From Calvatia gigantea (taxonomy: Eukaryota > Basidiomycota > Agaricomycetes > Agaricales > Lycoperdaceae), in NCBI GenBank assembly GCA_025093985.1, contig JACAAK010000002.1, positions 744,001 through 808,000 of the forward strand: 64,000 nucleotides of DNA, read 5' to 3'. The translations under genes were made by a program, and so were the position numbers. The notes under the pieces are model-generated. The model ran no database searches. It saw nothing but the letters and a program-made list of their open reading frames with translations, and was not told the DNA's origin. Within the stretch, counting starts at the first letter, position 1. Each line of letters begins with the position of its first letter. Below, piece after piece: positions 35,096 through 52,875 of this stretch.

Positions 35096-35956
35096 TCATT
35101 CCTCAGCCAACATCGCCTTTCGCCTGTACTTTGCCTGGTCCCTCAACCACTAGAAAATTATGTTAGTACTATATCCTGCTCTGTAAAATTTATTTACGAA
35201 CCTGCCGATATTGGCTTATAGAACCAATCTTTTCTCCTGATGAAAGCGTGAGCCCTCATACCATGTTGGACTTCAACACCAACGTACCATAATAGTCGGG
35301 AATTGGACTTGTTGGGCTTTGAAGGGAAGCGTCAACGCGGTTCTTGGCTATACGCTGATAGAATTCACGGTCCATGGTGTCAATGGTGGCAAGATTCTGA
35401 CGGTGCGACATCCTCCACAATGCAGTCCCCACACTAGGACCAAGGAGAGCCCCAACACCTTGTAAGAGCGTCAGCTACAAATAATTGCGCCGTGTTGTAT
35501 GGGACGCACCAACACATCCGACAGTGCTAATACCATAGAAGAAGAACGGGTCAATCCCCTACAACGATAATTGGGTTAACAAATGCGTCGAAAAGCGCCC
35601 CAAATGGTTCCCACCATAATCATCTTGGTTGGGTCCGTGTCAAGGTTTCCGAAGTATGCCACACCTCCGGCAAAACCTAAGAATGCACAGGGAATTGTAG
35701 CAGCCTAAAACCTGGGTTAAAACCTCCCTATTCCATAAGTATGACATCCAGGACTCACTATTTGCCACTTCCGTTTGCTCCCCCGAATTGCGAGGTATTC
35801 ACGCCATGAAAGAGTCGACTCGGATGAAGCCTGGCTAGCGCCTGTGGAAGCAAATGGTCTCCGGGTAGAATGCTGGTATTTGGGAGATTGGCGAAGTGCA
35901 GATCTCGACGTAAGAGCGAGTGGTCGATAGAGCGCGTTGTCGATCATGACGTTCAA
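35096..35956 (-). CDS. PAM17: Mitochondrial import motor subunit PAM17
   Basis: Six exons (35956-35759, 35704-35615, 35558-35510, 35458-35288, 35236-35202, 35149-35096) join cleanly to 198 residues. The N-terminus is a basic presequence. The conserved Pam17 body follows: LSWREYLAIRGSKRKWQ, then a first membrane span with TDPTKMIMGIDPFFFYGIS, a second span with GVGALLGPSVGTALWRMSHR, then DREFYQRIAKNRVD, PIPDYYGEKIGSISQYRQ and the C-terminal WLRDQAKYRRKAM. Pam17 sits in the mitochondrial inner membrane and helps assemble the presequence translocase motor (with Tim44, Pam16/18 and mtHsp70). Introns are 51-56 nt. A second in-frame ATG lies three codons downstream of the first, so the exact start is open. 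Confidence 0.93.
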
Positions 35957-36134
35957 ATTTGTAGAAACAAATGGAGGGTTGAAGCTGTTTCGTCGTTGAC
36001 CCCACGTGAGGCTGAGGCTGACATTGGCCGTGGGAATTATGATCCTTTATGAATATTGAATAATATATGAATACTCGCAGCACCGAAAAGACATTTCTTC
36101 CCAGCGTGTATCGCAGGCAACATTGAATCATACA

Positions 36135-40685
<4,551 letters not shown>

Positions 40686-41293
40686 CTCCCCTTATGCTCG
40701 TAGACCAGTATCATAATTACTTATTTTTGGTGTGTCAACGCTGTGATTACTCGGTCGCTTTGGCTAATGCATATCCGGTTTAGTTGTGTTTCCATACTTC
40801 CTGTCACATTTACCATGACCACACGTAGATGGTGTCACCTTAACTCCACTCGCAGCCACTTACAGGTGATTGATGATCAAACGAAGCAAGACGATCTAAA
40901 AGTTCGAGGAAAGTAAGGAAGTCAGCCCATATTGGAAACTTAAACAACGACGAAGGGGCCTAACGCAATGTCCGCTTGAATGATAGGGCTACTTAAGAAC
41001 GACTTGGACTTGTGGCTGCACTGAAATCCATGACTCCATGGTGGATTGGGCTTCCTAGGCTTCTCAGAATGTGATTGATCCTCACGCGCGGAGGCTAACC
41101 TTATCCTAATCACCGTTCGCCGTCTGGCGCCCCGAATAGAATAAAGCTGAGAGATGGCACCAAGCCGACTCCCTTCATTCCCCCACCCCTTGTCCTGTCT
41201 CCCCTGTGTCCGTCAGTTCGAAAAATCTTTTCGCCTCTTACCTCGTTACCACCACACTCTTTCAGTCATTCATTGCTCAAGTTGACTAAGATC
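40686..41293. other. Intergenic region
   Basis: No coding region seen. The last ~120 bp are pyrimidine-rich and probably the promoter/leader of the gene at 41294. Confidence 0.5.
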
Positions 41294-42103
41294 ATGATCA
41301 TTAATATGCGCCCCGCCAACTTTGCTACCATCCTTCAAGTTCTCGCCGTTTTCCTGCTTGCTGTAACTCAAGTTACAGCTGCGCCCCTGTCGCTCCAGAG
41401 GAGGAAGAACTTGGATGTTTACAACCCAAGAATTATTGAACCCACCGAGACTGCCATCTGGAAAGCTGGGACAGTTGAACATGTTTCTTGGTGAGTCACA
41501 CCATATGAGTATAATTTGCCCTTCCCCTGTGGGACCCGGGTTCTCCCTTAGAGAGGGATTTTGTAGTCGGGATAGTTATTACGGTCAAGGCCAGTTACTT
41601 CTGTCTCTTAAACAACTCTTTGTTCCACCAAGATGCCTCAGTAATTATACTGGATTGAATATTGAATATTGACCAAACATCAGGGATACTTCCAGTGCAC
41701 CAACTAGCATATCAAACAACGGGCACGTCGTTTTGAAGACGGGTAAGTCAGAATGATACAGCTCAGAATCCGGCTGACAGGGACCTCTTACGGTCATAGT
41801 TCCCACCGGCGAATCCCGGCCTCAGCTCAAGCATTTGGCTGGTCCATTCGACCTCAGAACTGGTCAAATCGACGTCGTGCTTCCTGCAGACCTGGTCTCG
41901 GGACAGTACCGAATTATTTGTGAGTTATTCTGACTACACTTGAGAATGACTTTGAAGTGACTAACTTACCTCATGCAGTGTTTGGCGACTCTGGAAATGA
42001 GAGTGATGAGTTCCGCATCTACGGTGTGGCGCCTTCACCTGCTACACAGTACAATCCAGAAGACTCTGGAGATTCCGACCCATTCGGGAACGGCACCAAT
42101 TAG
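41294..42103 (+). CDS. Secreted Kre9/Knh1-like cell-wall protein
   Basis: Four exons (41294-41490, 41684-41742, 41800-41919, 41979-42103) join in phase to 166 residues. A signal peptide with hydrophobic core (LQVLAVFLLAVTQVTA) is followed by a Ig-like Kre9/Knh1 N-terminal domain: PTETAIWKAGTVEHVSWDTS, GHVVLKT, a DLRTGQIDVVLPADLVSGQY segment and LFGDSGNESDEFRI. Such proteins in fungi are extracellular, often GPI-anchored, and linked to beta-1,6-glucan and wall assembly. Here the C-terminus is short (ending DPFGNGTN) with no hydrophobic GPI signal, so it is probably released. Intron 1 is 193 nt, long for this window. A second ATG at 41306 could be the true start. Confidence 0.82.
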
Positions 42104-43533
42104 CCGGGTTTGCCCAGCGCCTATTGAGAGTCGGAACAATGTTGGCTTCACGCGATCCAATTCTTGAACCCAACGGGATAGCCACCGGTGTCTTGAACTC
42201 AGCCGTAGCAAATTCTTGATCATGAACTTATTTTCACAGACTTTGGACTTATTTGGCTCACCTGGGTTTCAATGACATGGTGAACTTTTGGACATTCTTT
42301 AACTCAGGACCTGATCGTAGTAGTTCTTTAAACACTCCTTTACAATCATGATGGTAATGCCATGCATTGTGCAAGTGAGAAGTTGGAATAAAGGCGGCAA
42401 CCGTCATATGTAGCAGGTCAAATCCCTACAGCTAAGTACAACTTGGAGGTAACACAGCCAGGAAACGGGCAGTTTGTACCAGCACCCTAGCACATTCAAG
42501 CCGTCGCCCAAATTTGATTGACTCCACTGTCCGAGCGGTGACAGGTCTAGGTCCCGTCCCCATTGGCCGCAGATCTGTAGCTTTCTGCGACGTTAAGACA
42601 GAGAGGTGGAACAGAGATCTGGCGCATGGTTGCGAACGCTATGTACGAAGCACATTCCCAGCCACGGCCAGTCGGAGGAAATCACTGAAATCCCCGAAGT
42701 TCAACGTTCAACTGCGTGCTTCAAGTGGTAAAATGCACCTCACTTCTTGGCATGAGAACCCTTTCCAGAGTCCAATGTAATTCAAGCAGAGGTTAAGTCA
42801 CCAGTTTTGCGAGTTGGTTCGGATCAAACGACAGGTATATTTGACGGACATCGCACAATGATTTTTACCCAGCTATTCATCCATGGAGAATTTAAATTGC
42901 AGTCATCAAACCGGGTCTCCTAATTTTCTAGTCGTGTATTTTTGTGCACCTGTGGATTCTACTACAGATTAACGATAGCAATGTAATATAAGTCAAAAAG
43001 TAACCTTATGCGAGACAAACCGTCAGTAAAATAAATCTCGTAGCAAATTGAACCGCAGAAGGCTGCAGGAGCGAGGGGAGTAATGAAGGGGAGAAAGTAT
43101 CAGAAGTCGTGATAGTAAAAATATGGGACTGAAAATAATGTAGGCAGAGATCGCGTACAAGGTAGGCCATGGGGACAATACAGAAAGTTTGCATAAATAG
43201 ATGCGTAGCATATGTCTAATTGGTCAAAAAATGGAGTGAAAACATGTAGAAGGTTCGTAAAGCGCGGCGAAAGCAGGGAAATAGGGCGGAGCGGGGTGAG
43301 ATGAGGTGGTGGTGAAATGAAGATGTAGAGTGAAATAGGATTTTCTCGTGTCGGAAATATTAATAAGGAAACATCGGATTGATTGTCATATCTCGGCAAC
43401 GTTGCGGTTAGCTACCTTTGTCTTGGTTGCTTGAGGGCTTCTTTAGGATGTTCTTTGTTTAGCGACGACTTCTTCCGTAAGAAGTTCTTGCCCACAGAAA
43501 GGACCCTACTCCTTTTCTTTTTGGGCGAAGGTT
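42104..43533. other. 1.4 kb convergent intergenic region
   Basis: No gene supported. It lies between convergent 3' ends; the part near 43000-43530 may be 3' untranslated sequence of the flippase gene. Confidence 0.5.
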
Positions 43534-46500
43534 TCAGGCGGCACATAAGCAACGTTTCGGACTGCTCGCGCGGCGTTCAGACAAATTACTTTGTAGGCGG
43601 CGCATTGCAATGCCATTCTCCTCTGTCGAAAAGTCGAATCCACGGTGTATGGATCGCGCACCAGTTGACATGTCCGTCCGACTTGCGGATCGGAAATCCA
43701 TAGAAGGACGTGCCACAGGTAACGAAGCTATACTTTCCGTCCTAGTATGCGAGAGGGCAGACGCGGGGCGGGGGACAAATCCAGCAAAAGGGCCGGGCAT
43801 CACATCATCTTGGGATAGGTCGCGCTGAGGGTCTTTTGTGTGAATGTAGCGGATGATGTCCAGGTCATTAGGAATGTAGTTGAACTTGTAGGCCTTGGCA
43901 AGATACCGGGGGGCGAGGGCGAGGAGAACTACCAGAGGTAGCGAGAGCCAGTAGTACGCAGACCTGAACAGGAAGTCATTGTTACCATAAACCGGGGTGA
44001 CAAACCACCCTGGGGATATCACGTTGTAAATGGCCTTGGTTACCCCGTCAGCGTATCATACACAATGCGGACAGGTGGCGGACACACCGTATAAACCCAG
44101 ATGAGGACGACACCAATCAGGACAGCAAAGAACACCCATCCAGTCCAAGCACTCGTATTAAGACCATTGAAGAGGTTCGCAGCGAGTACAGCACCGAACG
44201 CCATAGTCTATAAATATCAGTTAGCAGACACGCCGGTTTGATGAGGAACAACATACTGTCGAGAACTCATATAGCGAGATCTGCCAGCCGTCTGGTCGAG
44301 CAGTAGTAGTCAAGTAGGTATACAATATGAGGAAATAAATAATAGCAGACTAATTTATCTATATCAGCCCATATTGTCCGTTTTCAGTCAAAAAGGGGTC
44401 ATACCTGAACAACACCATCTAACATATAGATAACGAACCACTTCATGCCAAACCACGTTCTCCTCCGACCGTATTCATATAGCTCGGGTATTTCCATGAG
44501 GACACACGCATCTATATATCATTAATTGTCTACATGAAGTCCAAGAAAGAAAGAATTCACTCACCAACTATACGATCGAATAGACCAATACCGATCACGG
44601 GCGCAATGGTCCAGAAGGAATTCCAGAACAAGAGATATGTATACTCCAATACACTATATCATGGTCAGACGGAACACATGAGGAAGGGCAGGTAAATGAA
44701 ACGCTTACTAGTTAGAGCTCCAACCACAATAAATTTGGAACCACCATAGTACACCGATACACACGATGTTCTTGTAGAAAAAGTTGAGAATCATATTGCC
44801 GTTTCTTGCATACGACCAATGACCATGCACAAGTAACAATCGCTTCAAGAAGCGGAACTATGCAGGGGCCTAAGTCAGTGCCGGTTTAACAACGAGTTCA
44901 GTGGTATACTCACTTGGGCAATTGCGTAGTCGGATGAGTTGACAGCCTGTAATCCTTCCTCCCCACTGATACCCACACCCACGTCTGCGGCCTGTATCAT
45001 GCTGACGTCGTTTGCACCATCGCCGATTGCAAGTGTCATAGCACCCAGCCCTTCCTTGACGAGCTTGACCACCAGTGCTTTCTGCAGGGGCGAGGTGCGA
45101 CAGCAGATAACACCTTCGCAGAGCATCGTCAAGCGGAGGAGAAGGGCCTTGTGTTGTTCCTCATTCAGGGCCTGAAGTTATTTTGTAAGCATTTCACTTC
45201 ATCCTATCAAAGATCGAGTGGAGACGTACGACGTTCAAAGCAGTTCCGTCAATGACCAGAATGAAACCACCGGGTCGCTCACCATTCCCGGCACCCACAA
45301 TCGATGAAAGACCAGTATCAACCCTCCTCAATCCTTCGCCACCTTGTTGTGCCACACGTCCATTTGTATCCCCGAATCCGTACCCAAGCCCAACACTAGC
45401 GCCAGGACTGGAACCTGGCCGATGGGTAGGTTGCGGTGGAGCGGCCTTCAACTCTGAAACATCCATCAACATGCCGTGCTCATCCACGATCCTGTTTTCC
45501 GGGAAAAACTCCTGCGCAGCATGAACGAGTTGATCCCATACAGGCCTTGCCGAGTCTTCCGTCCCCCCTCTGATCACGATGATGTTCGACTCCCCAGAAA
45601 TGAGGTTTGTGCTGTGCCCAATGGCGATGGCAGTCTCCAACTTGTCACCCGTCGCAACCCAAACTTTGATACCTGCCTTCTTCAGGTCTGCGATAGTCTC
45701 TGGGACGCCATCTTGCAATTTATCTTCAATTGCGGTAGCACCAAGCAATCGGAGGTCTTGTTCGATTTCAGAGGAGATGGCTTCAAGTCTTTCTTCCCTG
45801 TCATCGAGAGCGATGGAAGCTTCGTGATACTTTTCGCTCCAAGCTCCATACTCTTCATCTGTTCACCCATTAACACACCAAAACAAAAGCGTGTGGAAAC
45901 ACCGAAACATACCACCAATGACTTTATACGCCAAAGTGAGCGTCCTCAAGCCCTGCCCTGCAAATTCGTCCAAATGGCTTTCGGTAGCCCTCCTAAGTGC
46001 CTCCGCCTCCTCACCACCACCTCTTTTCAACCTCTCAAATATCACATTATCAGCTCCCTTAGTCAACAAAAATATCCTCCCATCATCCGAATCCATCTTC
46101 CTCAGAACCACACTCATCCTCTTCCTCACACTCGTAAACTCGAGTATATTCAACAACTCGTACCTCTCCAATACCTCCTCCCCATGCTCATCCACAGAAA
46201 ACGGTGTTTGCAGCAAAAGTGTTTCGCGGTCATGCCCGCGAAAGACGAAACCTATGTCTGCCGCGGCTTGGACAAGGGCAGCTTCATCGGGTGACTGAGC
46301 TTTGTACTCTATTGCGCCTGTTTGGGGGTCGACGGACGTAAGGACTGTATGACAGAGGGCCAATACTGTGAAGAATCCGTTAAGATTTCGGGCATGAGCT
46401 GCGTTGGTGGAGTCGGGTTCTGTATGGACTGCTTGACGGAGGTCACGCGAAAGCTCTGCATCGTAAAAGTGTTTTTTGGCTTCTACAGAGTGTCTTGCGA

Positions 46501-48652
46501 GCGGATCTGGAACACCTGGGCCGTCTGAGCCAGTTGGATGTGCGGCGTGAGGATTTGGATTGCGAGGTGTTGGATGGACGGCTGTTGAAGATCCTGAAGA
46601 GCGGATATCGGCGAGTGGGATATCTTCAGTTAAGAGTACCGCAGACTTCTTGCTTTCGGCTTCTTTGAAGATCTCAGCTTCGTTGATGACAGGTGGTAGA
46701 TCCTTAATTTCCCCCGTGGTTTCCTCTTCGTGATCACCGTGGTAAACTTTCCCACCAATAGTACATTTTCGAAACACCATTGAATTCTGAATACAATCCC
46801 GAGTTGTCAGCGCCAAATCTTAAACGAAAAAGGCAAGAATGTCATTCGACGACAGCGTACCTGAGTCAGCGTCCCAGTCTTGTCCGAGAAAATATATTCA
46901 ATCTGACCGAGGTCATCTGACAAATTCCAGCTTCGCGCCAAAGTCGGTTGTCCCGTCTTTTCATAGAACATGTCTCGATCAAAGTAGATGAATGCGGCTT
47001 GACATGTCCGAACAAACTCAATGGAGATGTACAATGAAATAGGTACAATGTTCTGGAATCTGTGAACGGAACACATATCAACCAACCGCAAGATTATTTT
47101 CAAGAAAATGATAAACATACGTAATGAGGGCAAATATCAAGGTGACCAAACCGTTTATCGACGGATTATCGCCAGAACGGTCTGCGCCATATAACCATAA
47201 GGCGCCAGAGGAGTAATATCGGTGTTCCAGCACAGAGTCGGCAATACCGCACACGACAGCCATAACCGTCAACAATATCAGATTTAAAAACCTAACAAAC
47301 GCCAAAAATAACATAATAGCATCAGAAATAGACCATGAGACCGAAGGCTGGATGATGACGACATACACTTGTGGATTCATCTGACGCTCGACCTTGCTCC
47401 GCTTCGAAGGTGTGCCGCCGGCATTCATGACGATTCTCGTATCTTCCCCAGTATAGAGTACAATCCCAATCACCCACCCGGTGTTCCTCAACACTGTCCC
47501 ACGTAACAACACCATTTGCATATCCACCGGAAACATATCCTTGCCCACACAGATCCGCCGCATTAAGCTTATACATATTAGTATCAGGCCTATCACATTC
47601 GACCCGAAATGAATTATGCGGCGATGCGCAATCGGCTGCGCTCCGAATATGTGTTAGAGCGGCGACAGCATGTCGGGACTTGAGGTTGGTTTCGCCATCG
47701 AGGTTCTTAGTCTCGACATATGCGACATTTTCGTCCTCGGATGTTGAACAAATGAGAATATCGGCGGGGATGGGTTCATCAGTCCATGATTTTAACGAAA
47801 TCGCCCACACGCACGTCTTCCCAAAATGTTTTCTTCCAATGAGGCCGAGATGATTCTTGATGACCGGGGAAATGAAGATGATGCGGCTGAGATTCTTCCG
47901 ATTGCTGTTCATCACCCGGCTGCGCCGTCCCCTGCGACGGGTGATGTTCTGAGTCGTTATCACGACCATATTCAACATCCATCGTATCCTTCTGCGGACT
48001 CGTCACCCCTTTCAACTCCTCCCCAGCCGCTTTATTCTTTGTTTTCCTCAACTTCTCCTTTTGAGACATGATCCCTCGAACAAACGTCTTGCTCTTCGGA
48101 GCCATAGCATTCGGATTAACATAATCTCCCCCAGCCAAAACGCGCGCAGTTGTGTGATTCACTCTGAAATCCGATTGGTGCCGCTTCACGTCTTCATAAG
48201 CATCCTTCGCCGCTGTGATAGACAATACGATCAACAGCGGAAATAACACCAGTCCCGGCGATATTGTCGAGAATTTATTAAAGAACTGCAGAATCGCAAT
48301 CCCGAGAAAGAATCTAATTGGGTGTCACAAAGATGGATGTAAGCTCAAGAGCGCGCCCAAAGTATATGCCTCACATATTCGCAATGCGTCGGAATTGCTC
48401 GAGGATATTCCGAGGGATGAAAGTAAAGACGGTATACTTGGAAGTAATAACTTGATTCGTAACATAGACATGTTCCTTCTTGACTCGATGGCGGTGGTCG
48501 AAGTGGTCCTCAGGAAGGTTTTCGCTGACATAGACGGTGCGTTGTGGCCCAGGTTGCCTCTTGCGTGAGAAAAGGTCCTCGACCTTGAATGCTGCTAGCT
48601 TATCGTACCAGCGGAAGAGGGGATTGCGAGAGGGAGAGAAGGAAGGCGCCAT
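43534..48652 (-). CDS. P4-type ATPase, Dnf1/Dnf2-like phospholipid flippase, with frame shifts
   Basis: Exon 1 (48652-48375) carries the P4 start: [20 protein letters not shown], then [14 protein letters not shown] across the intron. Downstream are the actuator region ([41 protein letters not shown]), the phosphorylation site DKTGTLTQ (46884-46861), the nucleotide-binding domain ([40 protein letters not shown]), a Lys/Asp segment [17 protein letters not shown] and the hinge [20 protein letters not shown]. The last exon ends 43534 after the final membrane spans. P4 ATPases move phospholipids to the cytosolic leaflet with a Cdc50-type partner at the plasma membrane or endosomes. Exons can be joined only with +1 shifts near 47781, 47540 and 47287 (the last in a T run). 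The conserved sequence on both sides argues for a working gene with consensus errors. Confidence 0.85.
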
Positions 48653-49099
48653 GTTTTGGGAGGGAGAACTCAGAGCGGCATGGAGGTTTACTCTTGGTTG
48701 GTTGATGCGGAGACGAAAGAGTGGAGAGAATCAAGTCAGAGTGCTGACACATCCTCTCGGTATCAACACCAAGCAACTCAAACAAATCCCATGCCTCGTC
48801 CACCCTGAGTCCCCTCTTTCATTCCCGGGCTATCCGGACGCTTGATGTCAACATTCTGGCTATTGTCGAAATGGTCAAAAAAAAAGGAGTGTCATCGATT
48901 CAAAAAGGGTATGATTACTGCAACAACGAAACAACACAGAAATTAGAGGTAACCTAAAAGAAAGGCAGGAAATAGAGAGCTCCAGAGACACAGGGTATCA
49001 GGTATCACATTTTGGGGCCCTACCCTCAAGTGAGAAAAGTGATCACAGCCATCCAATTAATCCTCAACTCACGTACAACATCAAGAAAAAAGACACCGA
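48653..49099. other. Intergenic region
   Basis: Flippase promoter region and the 3' end of the septin gene. Nothing further is seen. Confidence 0.45.
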
Positions 49100-50661
49100 T
49101 CACTGTGCCTGCTGGGGGGGACGCTGCTGTACTCCATCCTTGAGCGCCAAGAGCTGCTTCGACCGGAATGCCTCGTAATGAATTTGCGCAGTGGTTTCAA
49201 TGAGGTCTTGCAGGTGGGTACGGGTAAGGAAGTTGCGCAAGTTCACAAACTCGCAGTGGTTGGGATCCTCAACATTGACCACACCCCAGCGGTTCCTGCG
49301 GCCGCGGACCGATTTGCCATCAATAACAACCGTCTTCTCGGAACCGACAACAGCGAACGGAATAATCGCCTGAAATCGCTTAAGTAAAAGTCCCTTCTAG
49401 GAACAGGTGATACTCACCCTGATAGACTCATTGAGCTGGACCTCCTCTTCATCATCCTCATCAGTATCGAAGGGGTAGAGGCGGATATTGTTGAAAACAA
49501 GCTCCTCGCGGATCTGCATCCAAATTTAATACCTGAAAATCATACACCTAGGGAAAAACATTGATCCTACCTTGTCCTTGAAGCGGTCACGCTCCTCCAA
49601 GGTCAAACTATCGGCCTTGGCAATAACAGGAACGACATTGACAACATCGCTCAGCTTCTTCATCACAATAACATCAACTGGACGAAGGCTGTGGCCGGTG
49701 GGATTGATGAAGTACAAGCAGCAATGAATCCGAGTGTCCTGAATGTAACGTTCACGCTGAGCAGTCAACTCCTTGCGCAAGTACGCAGAGTGCTGGTCCT
49801 TGATGTATTTGATAATGGGGTCCCAGCTGATTGTTGCAGTCAGTCAGTTTTTGGTTCAAATTGACATAAGAGAGCTATAACGGCACATACCATCCTTCAT
49901 TGTTAATTTGGTCGCCGTATCCAGGAGTGTCAACGATGTTCAAACGGAGTTTGACGCCATTTTCGACAATAACTATACAAAGGAGTCAGGAGTCAGCGTC
50001 AATGTTCAGAAATAACATCAAAGGATCGGAAGCTAGCGAAGACAAGCTCAGGAAGCGTGCTAAGACGTAACATGAGGGACTTCACACGTCACGGTGACCT
50101 CCAACGGGCAATACACGCCGGGAAACGGCTTGTACCATGTCGCACTCCTCAAGAATCCTCCAAACTCACCATGAGAAGCAGCCTGAATCTCCGTTGTCTG
50201 CCTAACAGGTTCATCCGCCTGAAGTCGGCCCTTCGAGTCGATAAGGTGTGACGCGAAAATTGTGTTGATGAGCGTCGACTTGCCCAAGCCAGTTTGGCCT
50301 ATAAAAAAACATCGGGAGAGATGGCAATCAGTATATGGTTCCCCAGAATTCATATACGCGCGTAACTCGCGTATTTGCATCGAAGGAAGCAACCCTGGTG
50401 TGCTCTCAACCTTTGAGAACGGCGGTTGCTATGTGTTGATTCAAACACTTCGTATGGCTAAACAACACCGCCCACGTTCCATTCTTTTCCACCATGGCTA
50501 CACGTCCCAAAACAACATTCGCGAAGAAAAAGGGCCACACACTCACCAACAACAATGACATTGAACTGGAAACCTCGCTTCAAGAGCTTGTGCTCAATTT
50601 GTTGGGTGATGGAGTCGAAACCGACATAGGACTGAGCGCGAATTTCCTCAGTGTCAGCCAT
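49100..50661 (-). CDS. CDC10: Septin, Cdc10 type
   Basis: Six exons (50661-50547, 50298-50170, 49972-49891, 49826-49571, 49513-49418, 49369-49100) join cleanly to 315 residues. The protein starts with VGFDSITQQIEHKLLKRGFQ (polybasic membrane-binding helix), has the G1 P-loop GQTGLGKST at about 39-47, G3 DTPGYGD, the septin signature KELTAQRERYIQD and G4 AKAD, and ends with the septin unique element (ITPFAVVGSE-like, then RGRRNRWGVVNVED and FLTRTHLQDLIETT). It has no C-terminal coiled coil, which together with its length identifies the Cdc10 subgroup, the central subunit of septin rods acting in cytokinesis and polarity. Introns 1 and 2 (248 and 197 nt) are much longer than the rest (48-64 nt). 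Confidence 0.95.
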
Positions 50662-51462
50662 TTGGGTTGCAAAGAGTGAAGAATCGAGAGACGGCAAGAG
50701 GGGGGAAGAGAGGGCAGGAGGAAGCTAAGCTTGAAGGTGTTGCTGGCGTGGGTCTATTAAGTTTCGAACGACTTCAGTAAATTTGGTCGCGCCTGTGTGA
50801 GCAAACAAGTGTAAACACTGTCCTCAGGAGGCTTAGGCTGGTGACAACTCCCTCAGTCATAATCCTCGCCGTTCAAAGTCCCGCTGTTTTATGCAGAAAA
50901 TTTGGGTATCATTCACACTCAATCGGGACTCCGGTATTTGTTTCTGAATATTCAATTTTCGTTTTCTCCACCCTTCCTCGAGGGTCCACTACAGACGGTT
51001 TTGATGTTCAGGAGAAACACCTCCTAGTTTTGTCAGACCAAGAACCTCCTTAACGACAGCTATAAGCTACAAGACTAATTGATGCATTTTATTAACTTTG
51101 TTCATATGTACAGAATCCATTCAGTGCACTCGTACATTCCTTTTAAAATTTGACTTCTCCTCGACTTCATCCCATCACCAGTGCCACCCTTCTCGTATTG
51201 CCGCCGCCGCAAGCTTCCCACCAGGGCATCACATCGCACACCCTATGTAACCCATTACTCACCCACGCCCCACACCCACGCCCACGATCACGAGTATCCG
51301 GTCAATGATTGCGTATTGGATTCCATTAGTCTTGATTGGATTTGCGTAAGAAAGGAGAGCATCGCATCGGAGGGGCCGTCTAAAGTTCGGAGCCCAACCT
51401 GCCAGAAACAAAAAAAGAAAACCAAGTCTCAGTATATACATTCCAATAGACCAATAAGTTAT
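50662..51462. other. Intergenic region
   Basis: Septin promoter and the 3' region of the AHA1 gene. No other gene supported. Confidence 0.45.
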
Positions 51463-52875
51463 TTAGAAGATGAATTGGACGAAAGGAATGGTATCGTAAA
51501 CGCCGCAAGCAAGGACAAGTGTCGCAATGATGACGGCCGGTAAGTATGACGGTGATGATAATTTGGACAGCTCCAAATCACCGTCCGCGTCCGAACGTTT
51601 CGTCCTCGACGGCTTCCGTGATGTCCGTTTCGGAGAGTATGATTCAGGAACAATGAGTTCTACATACCCAATCGACTTGAGCCCGTGGATGCTAAGTATG
51701 AAATGTCAACATCCCCATTGGCGCGTAAGAATGCAAAGTAGAAAAAAACCCTCACTAATAACCCTGGAGATTCCTCTCGATCTCGTCCTCAAATCCGGAA
51801 GGTACACCACCCAACGACCACTCAATCTTGGTCGAATCCGTCGACTGATCAAACGTAGTCAGTGAGAGTAGCCTGATGCCCATTTGGCCACGTTGGCGAA
51901 TTCAAAGTCCACGTTTGTACAACCTTCTTTCCCGGTTCAAGAGAAATATATTTTCCCTGGACACCACCGCCAAAGAGGAAGTAGTCTGTATCTGGTTTGG
52001 CGGCAGAAACAGCAGGTGCGCGAGACCATATGGGAATCCTAGGCCCATCAGTGAGGAGGCTGAAGAGGTCGTCTGCGGAAGCTTGGAATGTGGCTGAGAC
52101 CGTACACAGTTGTTGTGTTAACTTTGGTCCCTGTACCAGTGCGGAATGGGTTGAGAAAGGGCTGAACGTGCTGCGGACGCAGTAGGTTTCTCTGCCGGAG
52201 TGGATGTGCCAGGTGTAGGTGTGCCCGTTCGGCTCGGCTGTGCGCTGACAGTGAGGTCTTTGCCATGTGTATCAATGATTGCTTGGGGGAATGTTGCGAG
52301 TTTAGCCTCGATAGCTGGGGGTAGGTTCTTCTTGGCCAGAGCATAAACCGCATTAAGCTTCCGGCGAAGATGACGTGCTGAGTGACCATTCGTACTATCA
52401 GAGTTAAATTGGTGCAAGCAAGGCAGACATTTAGCTTCATCACCAAACAAGGGAGGAAGGCGAAGAGAACCTACGACAAACTCAGAAAGGTTGTCGCAAA
52501 TGATTTCGTGCGAGACTTCTGGGATGGTCAGAGAACCTTTGACTTCCGTTCCGTCACTCGTTTTGCCAGACCAAGACAGGGACACGCGGGTATCGAAAAT
52601 AGTAATGAGCCTAACAAAAGCGAGAACAGCCCACCGGTCAAAGACAATTAGAGTAATGCATTAATGAAATATTATGCAGAAATCACGTACTTGGATTTTC
52701 GCTGACCAAGTTCAATATCCCCGTCGACGTCCGTCACAGCCGAGATGGAGGCAACTTCACCCTTGTCCCCGGAGACAGAGATGGTAGTGAGCTCGCGCTT
52801 CATCCATTCTTCGCCCCATTTAGTGATGTTCTTGTTTTTCCAGTGCCAGTTTGCAGTGGAGGGAGGGAGAGCCAT
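51463..52875 (-). CDS. AHA1: AHA1-like Hsp90 co-chaperone with unusual hydrophobic C-terminus; frame shifts
   Basis: The start (ATG 52875) gives the AHA1 N-terminal signature NWHWKNKNITKWGEEWMKRE, then ELGQRKSK, KLITIFDTRVSLSWSG and LTIPEVSHEI across an intron, followed by KLATFPQAIIDTHGKDL. The C-terminal AHSA1 domain is visible as FQASADDLFSLLTD, RIPIWSRAPA, GGVQGKYISLEPGKKVVQ and EDEIERNLQGYYIHGLKSIG. AHA1 binds Hsp90 and stimulates its ATPase. Joining the parts needs +1 shifts near 52354, 52101 and 51860. After the usual end (GLKSIG) the last exon (51691-51463) continues about 70 residues: a basic Ser/Arg/Lys linker and a hydrophobic end (PSYLPAVIIATLVLACGVYD) before TAA. Such a membrane-anchor-like tail is not typical of AHA1. 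Confidence 0.82.

Noticed and set aside
45252..46298. Long plus-strand frames across the flippase gene
   Set aside because: Antisense shadows; the minus strand carries the conserved P-type ATPase motifs.
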